From: Desulfurellaceae bacterium bin18
Lineage (GTDB): Bacteria > Desulfobacterota > Binatia > Bin18
NCBI GenBank assembly: GCA_002238415.1
Contig: MPMI01000007.1
Span: 62,001-126,000, forward strand
Length of the DNA: 64,000 bases
Reading direction: 5' to 3'
Part shown: piece by piece, positions 52,699 to 62,330 of the stretch
Layout of the letters: every line of letters begins with the position of its first letter
How positions within the stretch are numbered: the stretch's first letter is position 1
Translations under genes and position numbers: made by a program
The notes under the pieces: model-generated
The model's input: the letters and a program-made list of their open reading frames with translations, nothing else
Databases searched by the model: none
What the model was told of the DNA's origin: nothing

Positions 52699-55600
52699 AT
52701 GCCGTGCCCGAATTGTGGGCAAGACAACCGTACGGGCGCAAGGTTTTGTGACGAATGTGGAACGCCTCTACCGGCCCGTCCGGTTGGCGAAACTGCAACT
52801 GTGCCGTCGGCGCAGTCAAAACCTGAGCCATATCAGCGCAATCAGCCACTCGCGCCTGACCCGCTGCCCGCGCCTACCGGACGACGCCAGTTGACGGTCA
52901 TGTTCTGCGACATTGTGGAATCAATGGCTCTCACCGGCCAACTTGACCCCGAGGAGTGGCGGGACATCGTTCGGACGTATCAAGCGACCTGTGCCAGTGT
53001 CATTCAACGCTTCGGTGGCCATATCGCCCAGTATCTTGGCGACGGGATTCTGGTCTATTTTGGCTATCCGATTGCCCACGAAGATGCCGCTGTACGGGCC
53101 GTAAAAACAGGCTTAGGCATTCTTGCCCAGCTGAATCATATGAATAGCCAGCTCCGGCAGACCGAGCGCTTACAGTCTCTCCGTCCGGGGGCAAAAGACG
53201 CGCCACGGATTCGTCTGCGGATTGGTATTCACACCGGACAGGTCGTGGTGGGCGACATGGGTGCCGGCGAACGGCACGAGCAACTCGCGCTCGGTGAGAC
53301 TCCGAATATTGCGGCGCGCCTCCAGGCTGTCGCCAAGGCCAATACGGTCGTAATGAGCGCCGCAGTCTATCGGCTCGTCGAAGGCTTTTTTGAGTGCCAG
53401 ACGCTCGGGCCGCACGCGCTGAAAGGCAAGACGACTCCCATCTCGGTCTACCAGGTCATGGGAGAAGAAGGCGCGCAAAGCCGGTTCGAGGTGGCGCTTG
53501 AATCCGGCTTGTCTCCTCTGGTTGGACGAACGGAGGAACTCGCATTCCTGCAGCAACGTTGGGAGACGGCCAGAGTCCGAGAGGGACAGGTCGTGCTGCT
53601 GGGCGGAGAGCCAGGTATCGGGAAGTCCCGTCTGGTCCAAGAACTCAAAGAGCAGGTAGCCAAGGCAGGCGAGGCGCGCAGAGAGTTTCGTTGTTCGTCC
53701 TATGCGCGCAACACGGCCTTTTACTCGGTGATCGATCATCTCCAACGGTGGTTGCAGTTCCAAGGCGATGAACCCGCAGATGAAAAGTTTCGCCGTTTAG
53801 AGACCGCCCTGGAAGGCTATCGCCATTTACCGGAAGAGAGTGTGGCCCTTTTTGCCTCCTTATTGTCACTGCCGCTGCCTGAACGCTTCGCTCCGCTCAG
53901 GCTGAGTCCAGAGCGACAGCGACAAAAGACGCAGGAAGCATTGGTTGCGTGGCTGGCTGAAGAATCGGAAGAGCGGCCCCTCCTCATTGTTTGGGAAGAC
54001 CTGCATTGGGTCGACCCTTCGACACTTGATCTGGTGCAGATGCTCATTGAGCGGGCCGCTCCGCTGCATCTCTTCGTCCTGCTGGTTTTTCGTTCGTCGG
54101 AATTTACGCCTCCGTGGCCCCCGCGTCCGCCTGTCCACTTGCTGACGCTGAACCGTCTAGAGCGTCGGCCGGTTGAAGACCTCATTGCCCATGTCGCTCA
54201 AGGCCAGCGACTGCCCCAGCATTTGGTGGAACATATCGCGGCACAGACTGATGGCGTCCCGCTCTTTGTCGAAGAGCTGACCAGAACCATTATCGAGGCC
54301 GGTCTGCCCGAAAACGGTGGGGGAGGGGCTCCCAGCGCTATTCCTGCTACGCTTCAGGATTCATTAATGGCCCGGCTTGACCAGCTCAGCAGCATCGCCC
54401 GGGATGCTGCCCAAATCGGCGCTGTCCTCGGCCGAGCCTTTTCGTATACCCTGATCCGGGCGGTCTGGCCGTCTGATGAGCAGCGGCTCGCGCGGGGGCT
54501 AGCTCAACTTGTGGAGGCCGAGCTGATCTTTCAGAAAGGCATGCTCCCCCAGGCTCGCTGGGTCTTCAAGCATGCGATGCTGCAAGACACGGCGTATCAG
54601 TCCTTGCTCAAGAGCAAACGCCAGCAAATTCATCATCACGTCGCCAATGTCCTGGCCAAGCAATTCCCGGATATCAGACACCATCAGCCGGAATTAGTCG
54701 CCCACCATTACACCGAAGCCGGTTTGCTCGATCAGGCTATTGGATTTTGGCAATACGCCGGAGAGCAGGCCGTGCAACGCTCGGCGCACCGCGAGGGCAT
54801 CGGCCATTTTCTCAAGGGGCTAGCGCTCCTCGGCGAACTGCCAGAGACCCCCGACCGTACCCACCGGGAACTGACCATCCAGACCCGTTTGGGTCCAAGT
54901 CTCATGGCGACTAAAGGCTACGCCGCCCCAGAGGTGGAACGCGCCTATGCCCGCGCCCAGGAGCTGTGTCAGCAGCTTGGGGAAACTCCTCAGTCTTTTC
55001 AGGTGCTCCGTGGCCTGTGGGTTGTTCACGAGATGCGGGCCGAGCTCAAAACGGCTCGGAAGCTGGGCGAGCAATTACTCGCCTTGGCTCAACACCTGGA
55101 CGATCCTGACCTGCTCATAGAGGTACATCGAGCCTTAGGCAATACCTTGTTGTGGATTGGGGAGTTTGCCCACGCGCGAGAACATCTGCAAAAAGCTATT
55201 GCCCTGCATGACCCGGAACAGCATACCGCCTTGGCGTTTCAATACGGCACAGACCCACGAACCGTCTGCTTGCTATATGAGACGCTGGCCTTGTGGGCCC
55301 TGGGCTATCCGGAACAGGCCCTGCAGAAGAGCCGGGAAGCGCTGACACGGGCAGAAGAGGGAGCCCACCAGCACAGTCTCAGTCTCGCAGCTGCCCTGAA
55401 CTGGACGGGCCTGCTACATCAACTCCGCGGCGAAGCAGAGGTGACTCATGAGCGTGCCGTAGCCGGGATTGCACTTGCGCAGCAGTGCGGGTTCCCCGAT
55501 TGGGAGATGATCGGGACGATCTTCCGGGATTGGGCTACGGCCGCGCAATCGCACAACGAAGCGCCTGTTGAGCAATTGCAAAAGATGATTGCCGCCTGGT

Positions 55601-56058
55601 GTGCCACCGGAGCGGAACTCCTCCGCCCCTACCTCCTCGGACTTTTGGCCGAGCAGTACGGAAAGATCGGTCGGATTGAAAAGGGCTTAGCCCTCCTTGA
55701 CGAGGCGCTGGCGGTCGTCAACACGAGTGCGGAGCACTTCTCGGAAGCGGAATTATATCGATTGCGGGGGGGGCTGCTGCTGGTGCGAGATGCAAACAGA
55801 CTCTCAGCCCAGACGAGCCCGCCCAGATCAAACAGTGAGGCGGAAAGTTGCTTTCAGAAGGCCCTTTTTGTTGCGCGGCAACAAGGCGCCAAGTCGTGGG
55901 AGCTGCGGGCGGCGACGAGCTTGGCTCAGCAGTGGTTCAAACAGGGCAAACGAGAGAGTGCGCGGCGGGTGCTGACAGAGACCGCCGATTGGTTTACTGA
56001 AGGGCGTGAGACGCGGGACTTTCAAGCTGCCCAAGCCCTGCTGGCCGAATTGGGATAA
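52699..56058 (+). CDS. Zinc-ribbon adenylate/guanylate cyclase-like protein with AAA ATPase and TPR repeats
   Basis: A 1119-residue signalling protein. A zinc ribbon (C3, C6, C17, C20) opens the chain, followed by a class III nucleotide cyclase domain (~62-250) with FCDIVES and the later LGDGILVYFG. An AAA/STAND-type ATPase (Walker A GEPGIGKSRLV near 300; EDLHWVD Walker B-like segment) spans ~273-650. Several TPR-like helical repeats fill the C-terminal third. The combination is typical of large regulatory proteins in Proteobacteria and Actinobacteria. The signal is unknown. Confidence 0.9.
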   Translation: MPCPNCGQDNRTGARFCDECGTPLPARPVGETATVPSAQSKPEPYQRNQPLAPDPLPAPTGRRQLTVMFCDIVESMALTGQLDPEEWRDIVRTYQATCASVIQRFGGHIAQYLGDGILVYFGYPIAHEDAAVRAVKTGLGILAQLNHMNSQLRQTERLQSLRPGAKDAPRIRLRIGIHTGQVVVGDMGAGERHEQLALGETPNIAARLQAVAKANTVVMSAAVYRLVEGFFECQTLGPHALKGKTTPISVYQVMGEEGAQSRFEVALESGLSPLVGRTEELAFLQQRWETARVREGQVVLLGGEPGIGKSRLVQELKEQVAKAGEARREFRCSSYARNTAFYSVIDHLQRWLQFQGDEPADEKFRRLETALEGYRHLPEESVALFASLLSLPLPERFAPLRLSPERQRQKTQEALVAWLAEESEERPLLIVWEDLHWVDPSTLDLVQMLIERAAPLHLFVLLVFRSSEFTPPWPPRPPVHLLTLNRLERRPVEDLIAHVAQGQRLPQHLVEHIAAQTDGVPLFVEELTRTIIEAGLPENGGGGAPSAIPATLQDSLMARLDQLSSIARDAAQIGAVLGRAFSYTLIRAVWPSDEQRLARGLAQLVEAELIFQKGMLPQARWVFKHAMLQDTAYQSLLKSKRQQIHHHVANVLAKQFPDIRHHQPELVAHHYTEAGLLDQAIGFWQYAGEQAVQRSAHREGIGHFLKGLALLGELPETPDRTHRELTIQTRLGPSLMATKGYAAPEVERAYARAQELCQQLGETPQSFQVLRGLWVVHEMRAELKTARKLGEQLLALAQHLDDPDLLIEVHRALGNTLLWIGEFAHAREHLQKAIALHDPEQHTALAFQYGTDPRTVCLLYETLALWALGYPEQALQKSREALTRAEEGAHQHSLSLAAALNWTGLLHQLRGEAEVTHERAVAGIALAQQCGFPDWEMIGTIFRDWATAAQSHNEAPVEQLQKMIAAWCATGAELLRPYLLGLLAEQYGKIGRIEKGLALLDEALAVVNTSAEHFSEAELYRLRGGLLLVRDANRLSAQTSPPRSNSEAESCFQKALFVARQQGAKSWELRAATSLAQQWFKQGKRESARRVLTETADWFTEGRETRDFQAAQALLAELG

Positions 56059-56081
56059 CAATGGAGAGGCAATACACCACA

Positions 56082-57245
56082 ATGCAAAAGACACTGGGTA
56101 TACTGAGCACACTGCTGATAGGAGTCGGGATTACAGCTCACGCCGTCATGGCACAGGCGATCAAAGAGGAAGACTTGGGGGCGCAGGAAATCCAAGAAAG
56201 CCAAACGGCAGATTTGGAAGGGCAGGAAATTCAAGAAAGCCAAGCGGAGGCAGACGGCATGCCGCAGGCTGTGGAGGAGGAAGCGCCGGCCGAAGCCTTT
56301 AGCGCCCAGGTGTATACGCAGTTGCCCGATACCCCGGAAGGAATCGGGGTAGACAGCCAAGGCAACCTGTATGCCTCACTGTTCAATACCGGTGAGATCG
56401 TGCAGCTCAAAGAGGACGGGCAATACGTCCATATTGCCTGGGTTCCCGCCGAAGCCGACAGCGGGAAGGGGCACGTCCTTGGGATTGCCTCAGACAAAGA
56501 CGATAACTTATACGTGGCGTATAAGGCCCGCTCCAAGTACGACCGGGTTGGCGACCCGCGCCACCCTGCCTGTCGGGATGCAACCGATGTGACGAGTGGG
56601 GTCTACCGGATTGATGCCGAAACGCGTGAGGTTACGCCTGTGGCTACCCGTGGGGATGGTTGGCCCTTTTGTTTTCCTGACGATGTTGCCATTGACGATG
56701 TGGGGAATATCTATCTGGCCGATTTGACTTATGCGGGGATTTGGAAAATCACGCTGGACGGTAGGGTCATCTTGTGGTCAGAGCATCCGCTGCTCCACTG
56801 GTCGGCGATGCCATATTCCGGTTTTCCCCTTGGGGTGAATGTCATCGCCCTTGATGCCGGGCAGCGGAATATCTATGCGGCTACCAGCGGCGACCCGCTC
56901 GTGCTCCGGATTCCGATTCAGCCGGATGGCAGTGCCGGCGAGCCGATTATCGTATCCCGCGGACATAGCCTCCTTGACGGCATTGCCTTGGACGAGGAGG
57001 GGAATGTCTACGTCTCAGAAATTTTTCGGAACGAAATCATTGGTCTGTCGCCCGACGGCAGCCGGCGGGTGGTGGTCGCGAATAAGTACTCCGCACCGCT
57101 GGACGGCAATGCCAGCCTGGTGATTCATGCTGGCATCCTCTATGTGGCGAACCTGGGTTTTGCTCATTCGCGCTGGCAGGACGCGGACAGGACGGTGGTC
57201 GCTATTCAGGGGTTTCCGCGGCCGTCTCAGTCACCGGGGAATTAG
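56082..57245 (+). CDS. Exported SMP-30/NHL-type beta-propeller protein
   Basis: A ~387-residue protein with a signal peptide and a six-bladed propeller resembling SMP-30/gluconolactonase or NHL lactonases (TPEGIGVDSQGNLYASLFNTGEIVQL, FPDDVAIDDVGNIYLADLTY, LDGIALDEEGNVYVSEIFRNEI). The region just after the signal contains a short acidic direct repeat with EGQEIQESQ and AQEIQESQ. I prefer ATG 56082 over 56061 on the signal peptide. The substrate is unknown. A terminator follows at 57285. Confidence 0.82.
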   Translation: MQKTLGILSTLLIGVGITAHAVMAQAIKEEDLGAQEIQESQTADLEGQEIQESQAEADGMPQAVEEEAPAEAFSAQVYTQLPDTPEGIGVDSQGNLYASLFNTGEIVQLKEDGQYVHIAWVPAEADSGKGHVLGIASDKDDNLYVAYKARSKYDRVGDPRHPACRDATDVTSGVYRIDAETREVTPVATRGDGWPFCFPDDVAIDDVGNIYLADLTYAGIWKITLDGRVILWSEHPLLHWSAMPYSGFPLGVNVIALDAGQRNIYAATSGDPLVLRIPIQPDGSAGEPIIVSRGHSLLDGIALDEEGNVYVSEIFRNEIIGLSPDGSRRVVVANKYSAPLDGNASLVIHAGILYVANLGFAHSRWQDADRTVVAIQGFPRPSQSPGN

Positions 57246-57284
57246 GACTCGCATGCAGCGGGCAGCGCCTGAAAAGTCAAAAGG

Positions 57285-57315
57285 AAAAGGGGCAGGAAAA
57301 ATCCTGCCCCTTTTT
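57285..57315 (+). terminator. Strong intrinsic terminator, probably bidirectional
   Basis: A GC-rich stem (GGGGCAGGA / TCCTGCCCC) is flanked by AAAA on the left and TTTTT on the right, so it can terminate the propeller gene on the plus strand and the amidohydrolase gene on the minus strand, which converge here. Confidence 0.85.
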
Positions 57316-57341
57316 GGTTAGTCGTTAGGAGTGTGTGAGAC

Positions 57342-59066
57342 TTAGTCTCTGCCGTGGCGCAGCAGGTGGCCCGGGGTCGCGCCGGTGCAGTTGCCGTCTT
57401 CAAAGGTGACGTCGCCGTTCACCATGATCCAACGATAGCCTTCGGCGTACTGGACGCGCCGCCACTCGCCACCCGGAAAGTCGTGGACGACCTTTGGCTT
57501 CTCCGGAGTGAGCTTCAAGTTCTCAAGATCGTAGACGACCACATCTGCTCGGGCCCCTTCTTGCAGGACGCCGCGATTTTGGAAGCCGGCGCACTGGGCA
57601 GGCATGGCGCTCAGGCGATAGTGAGCTTCTTCAAGGCTCATAAAGCCAGCGTCGCGCACCATCCAAGTCAGCATATCAGTCGGGTAGGCACCAATGGTGA
57701 TAAACTTGGTATGCGCCCCACCGTCCGACACCCCAGCCATACTGTACGGGGAAGACATCAGCTCGGACACATAGTCCTCGCGAACGTTGCGAGCGGGAGT
57801 ATAGAACTCGGTTTCCAGATTCTCCTCAACCGCAATATCGAACATCGCGTCTATGACATGCTTGTTCTCCATCTTGGCGACTTCTTCGACCGTCTTGCCA
57901 ATGAACTTTTCGAACTTCTCGTTCTTCACGGTTTCAACCGTGAAGTCTTTGAGCGATCCGGTCACGACCGGTGTATGCCCGGTATCATATTCTGCGACCA
58001 AAGCCTGGCGAATGGCAGGGTTTTTGAGCTTTTCAAGCCGTTCGGCTGGCGTGCCCATGGTCACTTCACGCAGGACATCATTCCCGTCGAACAACCCGGA
58101 CATATCGGCAAAACTGAAGTACAACCCCTGACGAAATGTCGCGGTCTGGTTGTAGATCTTGCGCCCGGCTTTATTGGTCTTTTCCATCCAGCGCAGGATA
58201 CGGCGATGGATACTCGGTCGGTCGTCACGCGTGGCCGTGGCATTAAACAGAATCGGTCGGCCACACTCGTCGGCCAAACGATCGTAGAATCTCATATCGG
58301 CTTCAAAATCGGGGCTGGATTGGGTGAGCTGGATAAAGCCTTCTCCACGCTCCTTTAACACCCGACCAAAGGATAGCACGTCTTCGTCCGCCATGGTGTC
58401 TGTCACCATCGGGGTACCGTCGTAGTCGCGCTGGACAGACACAAAGCCGTCCCCCAAGCGCTGGGCCGAGAACCCACAACCACCGGCGTCCAGGGATTCA
58501 CTCAGAATCTGGCGCATGGTCTGTTTCTCTTTGTCTGTGGCCGGACGACTCTTGGCCGCTTCGAGCCCCATGGTCCAGATCATAATCGGTGCAATGGGAA
58601 CAAAGCTCAGGACGTTTACCCCTTTGGGGGTTTGGTCAAGGAAGTCAAGCCACTCTGGGAAGGTGACCCAGTCCCACTTCATGCCGGCTTTCATGGACTC
58701 GTACGGAATAGCTTCGACACGTGACATGGTCAGCATGGCGCGCTCGCGCATCTCGGGTTTCATCGGAGCGAAACCAAATCCACAGTTGCCGAGCACAATC
58801 GAGGTGACCCCGTGCCAGCCGGACAGCGTAACGTAGGGGTCCCAGTTAATCTGGGCATCGTAGTGGGTATGGAGATCAATAAAGCCCGGCGCGACGACTA
58901 ACCCGTTCGCGTCCAGCGTTTTTTTGGCATCACTCGGATTGAGCTTGCCGTTCGGTTCGATCTTCGCGATCTTGCCATCTTTGATCCCAACGTCACCCAT
59001 AAAGCGTGGGGTGCGGGAACCATCGACGACCGTACCACCTTGGATAAGTACGTCGTATTCAGCCAT
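57342..59066 (-). CDS. N-acyl-D-amino-acid deacylase-like amidohydrolase
   Basis: A 574-residue metal-dependent amidohydrolase of the D-aminoacylase type. The N-terminal beta-sandwich start (DVLIQGGTVVDG) is followed by DLHTHYDAQINWDPY with the metal-binding HxH, and the region VSDGGAHTK with an active-site Asp. The C-terminal segment GYRWIMVNGDVTFEDG ends the composite domain. Members deacylate N-acyl-D-amino acids or hydrolyse related ureido and cyclic amide compounds; substrate unknown. Confidence 0.88.
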   Translation of the reverse strand: MAEYDVLIQGGTVVDGSRTPRFMGDVGIKDGKIAKIEPNGKLNPSDAKKTLDANGLVVAPGFIDLHTHYDAQINWDPYVTLSGWHGVTSIVLGNCGFGFAPMKPEMRERAMLTMSRVEAIPYESMKAGMKWDWVTFPEWLDFLDQTPKGVNVLSFVPIAPIMIWTMGLEAAKSRPATDKEKQTMRQILSESLDAGGCGFSAQRLGDGFVSVQRDYDGTPMVTDTMADEDVLSFGRVLKERGEGFIQLTQSSPDFEADMRFYDRLADECGRPILFNATATRDDRPSIHRRILRWMEKTNKAGRKIYNQTATFRQGLYFSFADMSGLFDGNDVLREVTMGTPAERLEKLKNPAIRQALVAEYDTGHTPVVTGSLKDFTVETVKNEKFEKFIGKTVEEVAKMENKHVIDAMFDIAVEENLETEFYTPARNVREDYVSELMSSPYSMAGVSDGGAHTKFITIGAYPTDMLTWMVRDAGFMSLEEAHYRLSAMPAQCAGFQNRGVLQEGARADVVVYDLENLKLTPEKPKVVHDFPGGEWRRVQYAEGYRWIMVNGDVTFEDGNCTGATPGHLLRHGRD

Positions 59067-59276
59067 ATCTGTCCTCCCTTATAGGTCGAAAAAATTGAAC
59101 GCTCACTCAGTCTTTCTCGAACCATGCCATAGGCTGACTAGTGCTGTCAACACGGCGTTACCTATTCTTTGTACGGTTTCATACCGGGTACAGGAAAGAA
59201 GCGCGGCCAAGCAAGAATACACCCACAAAGCAGGAGGGAAGTGAACTTCTCTCCTGCTGCAAAGGATTCCTTTTCC

Positions 59277-60377
59277 CTACTGAATACCGTACAGTTCGGC
59301 CGCATTCCCTCCGACGACTTTTGCTATCACATCTTCTGGCGCTGGGGCGAAGTGTTCGGCGATATATTCCTTGGAACGGGGCCAAGGCGAGTCGGTATGC
59401 GGATAGTCTGATGACCACATAATCTTGCCCATGTCATAACGTTTGTGGGTGTCGATCCACACATCCTCAAACTGGAACGTCGCCCAGACCTGCCGTTTGA
59501 CATACTCGCTGGGCATCATCGACAGCCGGACATTCTCGAAATGCCGCAGCCGCTCATAGCCGTGGTCGAGCCGATACATGAAGTGTGGCAGCCAGGAAAC
59601 ATCATTCTCAGCCGAGACGATTTTCAGTTTGGGATGTCGCTCAAAAACGCCACCGTAGACCATGTCAGCCAGGGTAATCTGAATTTCCTGCGGCAGGCTC
59701 ATATAGGCATGCAGGATTTTGCTGAAGTCGATACCATGGCCGCGCCGGGAGGTCAGGATGTGGAGCGAGAGTGGCATATTGAGGTCAGAGGCGGCATCCC
59801 AGAACGGGTTGTATTCTGTGCTACTATACGGACGGTCTTCAGGCGGTGCGCCCCAAATCAGTGCGCCGCGCATACCCATCTTGGCGATCCGTTCAAGTTC
59901 TTTGATACCGGCGGGGATGTCTTCAAGCGTTACCGCCCCCAGGCCGATAAGCCGACCGGGAGCGTGACTGCAATACTCGGCTCCCCAGTTGTTAAAAGCG
60001 CTGAAGGCGGACGCCCGCAGCTCGGCGTCTTCCAGCCCAAACAGGAGCATCCCCATTGAGGTGTACAGAGCCTCGGCACTCACCCCATCACGTTCTTGGT
60101 CTTTGAGGCGTTCGGCTGGATCCCAGACGCTCTTGGGGGCGACATCAAATCCCTTTTCCATGTGTTGGGGCAGCTCTTCGGCGCTCTTACCCGAGCCGAA
60201 GAAGCCAGCGACTGGGACTGGGGTGATGTTTTCACACACAAAAAATTCGCCGGCTTTCCCATTGTGTCCCTGGACGGTGTGGGGCGCTCGCTCACGAAAT
60301 TTCTTGTCCATACGTTCTGCCCACATATTCGGGGGTTCGACAAAGTGTGAATCGCCGGAAATGATGCGATATGCCAT
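59277..60377 (-). CDS. Amidohydrolase-family TIM-barrel protein
   Basis: A 366-residue Amidohydro_2-type protein similar in outline to the one at 46078. The N-terminal ISGDSHFVEPPNMWAERMDKKF, the middle LSLHIL, ENDVSWLPH, and the C-terminal MWSSDYPHTDSPWPRS...GGNAAELYGI are typical. It lies upstream of the D-aminoacylase gene on the same strand with a 210-nt gap and may be part of a degradative cluster. Confidence 0.88.
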   Translation of the reverse strand: MAYRIISGDSHFVEPPNMWAERMDKKFRERAPHTVQGHNGKAGEFFVCENITPVPVAGFFGSGKSAEELPQHMEKGFDVAPKSVWDPAERLKDQERDGVSAEALYTSMGMLLFGLEDAELRASAFSAFNNWGAEYCSHAPGRLIGLGAVTLEDIPAGIKELERIAKMGMRGALIWGAPPEDRPYSSTEYNPFWDAASDLNMPLSLHILTSRRGHGIDFSKILHAYMSLPQEIQITLADMVYGGVFERHPKLKIVSAENDVSWLPHFMYRLDHGYERLRHFENVRLSMMPSEYVKRQVWATFQFEDVWIDTHKRYDMGKIMWSSDYPHTDSPWPRSKEYIAEHFAPAPEDVIAKVVGGNAAELYGIQ

Positions 60378-60773
60378 GTGCTGACCCTCCTTTGGTCAAA
60401 GCGAATCGACTGCCCAATCAACTGCTGTGAATGTTGAGAATATAGGACTGTCCGATTACGAAAGTCAAACGGTCGAATGCGGCATCAGGCGCCGTCCGTG
60501 GAGACTGTTCTTTCGGCAAAGCACCACTGCTCCTCGTATTTGATCTGACGGTCTTCGTATTCTCCTGCAATCACGATTTTCGTTCCGTGCTCTTGAGTTG
60601 TCGATGTCATCATGAAGAAGCAACGAGAGTGGCCAGGGAACGGAAACAAGGGCATCCTCGATTGCCGAAATTTCTCAGCAGTACGGTTGCCTAAAATTTG
60701 AAGAGCGTTGATAATGATAATATAGATACTCTAGGTTCGTTTGTTACCGTGCGATGTGGAAGGAGGGGTAGAG
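60378..60773. other. 396-nt intergenic region holding a SnoaL-like remnant and the HbpS-gene promoter
   Basis: No intact gene is recognised here. The minus strand contains a 56-codon remnant at 60485-60655, listed separately. The rest is A/T-rich and likely carries promoters for the divergent amidohydrolase and the HbpS-like gene. Confidence 0.4.
60485..60655 (-). pseudogene. C-terminal remnant resembling a SnoaL/NTF2-like protein
   Basis: Fifty-six codons from an ATG at 60655 to TGA at 60485 read like the last third of a SnoaL-fold protein: a strand, then GEYEDRQIKYEEQWCFAERTV, matching the (Y/F)-D-x-x-(V/I)-x-x-x-x-x-W-x-(F/I)-x-x-R end of the family. The open frame continues upstream without an evident start or the rest of the domain, so it is probably decayed. 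The recognition is by eye only. Confidence 0.35.
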
Positions 60774-61370
60774 ATGGGTAGAGTGGATGCACGAAGGGTC
60801 GGCGTTGTTCTGGGGCTGATGCTGAGCATGGGTCTGACGACCATCTGGGTTCAGGCACAAGAGCAACAACCAGGAGATGCCACAGCGGCGGCTGAAGCAG
60901 TCGAGTTGGCGTCTGGTCAAGAGGCGGCGGAAGCCGCTGAACAGGCCGAACAACAACCGCCAACCCTGACACTGGCTCTGGCTGAGCAGTTTCTTGAAGC
61001 GGCCAAGGCAGAAGCGATAAAACAAGGCTGGGCCATGAGCTTTGCCGTCGTCGATGCGACCGGGCGCCAGGTAGCGCTCATCCGTATGGACGGCGCCCGT
61101 TGGATGACGACCAGGGTTGCCCAGGCAAAAGCCTTTACTGCGGCAACGTTCCGGCGTCCTTCGGCGGCAGTGGAAGAGCTGGCCGAGCAACGCCCGGACT
61201 TATTTCAGAGTCTGACTCAGCTGATCGATGAACCCATGCTCCTTGCCGGCGGAGGACTGCCGATTATTATTGAGGGCAGGTTGCTCGGTGGCGTGGGGGC
61301 GAGTGGTGGCACTGAGGCTGAGGACATAGACTGCGCCCAAGCTGGTCTGGACGTCATAGGGGCGGAGTAA
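60774..61370 (+). CDS. Exported GlcG/HbpS-family protein
   Basis: A 198-residue protein with a signal peptide (~1-33) and a Glu/Ala/Gln-rich spacer before a GlcG/HbpS (DUF336) domain from about residue 68 (LALAEQFLEAAKAEA). The family includes haem-binding HbpS and propanediol-operon proteins; haem binding is not provable from sequence. ATG 60774 follows AGGAGGGG closely. It converges with the dehydrogenase genes downstream. Confidence 0.82.
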   Translation: MGRVDARRVGVVLGLMLSMGLTTIWVQAQEQQPGDATAAAEAVELASGQEAAEAAEQAEQQPPTLTLALAEQFLEAAKAEAIKQGWAMSFAVVDATGRQVALIRMDGARWMTTRVAQAKAFTAATFRRPSAAVEELAEQRPDLFQSLTQLIDEPMLLAGGGLPIIIEGRLLGGVGASGGTEAEDIDCAQAGLDVIGAE

Positions 61371-61373
61371 GGG

Positions 61374-62302
61374 CTATGAGGAGCGGACTTTCACGCCTGC
61401 CCGCTCCTCCTGCAATAGGAACACCGAGGTCGAGTCGCGCTCGCCCCAGCCGCGGGCAAGGGCTTCGATAAATTCCTGCTCCAACAGGTTAGCCATTTTC
61501 ATTGGCACCTCAAACTCTCGTCCCAAGCTTGTGGCGAGCCCAATATCCTTGCGGGCGAGATGCAAGGCAAAGCGGACGGTATCGAAATCGCCTGTGAATA
61601 TGCGGTGTGGCAGGGTGTGGTTCAGGGTGAGTCCCTGGCCCATAGCACCGTCTGCAATGGCGCGGCGGAGCGCCTCGGGTGCAACCCCAGCCTTCACGCC
61701 GACAGTCAGTCCCTCCGCCAGGAGGGCGCGAAACCCATTGCTGACCATATTATGGACAATCTTGGCAATCAGGCCGCAGCCAATCCCGCCGACATAGGAC
61801 ACCTTATTGCCAATCGCGTCGAGGACCGGCTTGACTCGCTCATAGATGGCGGGGTCACCGCCGACCATGACTGCCAGCGTGGCGGCCTGGGCTCCGCCTG
61901 GCCGGCCTGCGGGCGGCCCTGGCCTCCGCCCGCCCCGCCACTGACGGGGGCATCAAGGACATGGACGTTTTGTTCTTGGTAGGCGGCGTGAATCTCTCGA
62001 ATGAGTGTCGGCGAACTGGTCGAGAGATCGATATAGACGGAGTTGGGGTACGACCCACGTAGGATTCCTTCTTCTCCTAAAGCGACTGCTTCAACCTCAG
62101 TCGGGCCTGGCAGCGAGGTGAAGGTCACCTCACTCGCAGCCGCAATGGCCTTAGGACTGTTGGCCCACTTGGCCCCGTGTTCAAGCTGGATCTGCGCGGC
62201 CTTTTGACGCAGGTCGTGTACGGTCACCTCGTGTCCGGCCGCAATGATATGTGAGGCCATCGGGCCGCCCATATTTCCCAAGCCGATAAATCCCACTCGC
62301 AT
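61374..62302 (-). pseudogene. Frameshifted 3-hydroxyisobutyrate dehydrogenase-family gene
   Basis: The N-terminal part (from 62302, MRVGFIGLGNMGGPMAS, then LDAPVSGG) and the C-terminal part (to 61374, from AVMVGGDPAIYERV) of one NAD(P)-dependent beta-hydroxyacid dehydrogenase lie in different frames. Compared with the intact neighbour at 62331, a GC-rich insertion of about 32 nt just after the APVSGG codons (about 61874-61946) moves the frame by 2 and makes nonsense until a stop at 61769. The second half alone starts at 61868. Either a broken gene duplicate or an assembly error. Confidence 0.8.
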
Positions 62303-62330
62303 GTCCTTGCCTCCGTTTGCAATTCCCAGA

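Noticed and set aside
61769-61960. Second selenocysteine or programmed frameshift in the dehydrogenase pair
   Set aside because: The two parts are in different frames and a GC-rich insertion explains the break; no slippery site or hairpin of the needed kind is evident.
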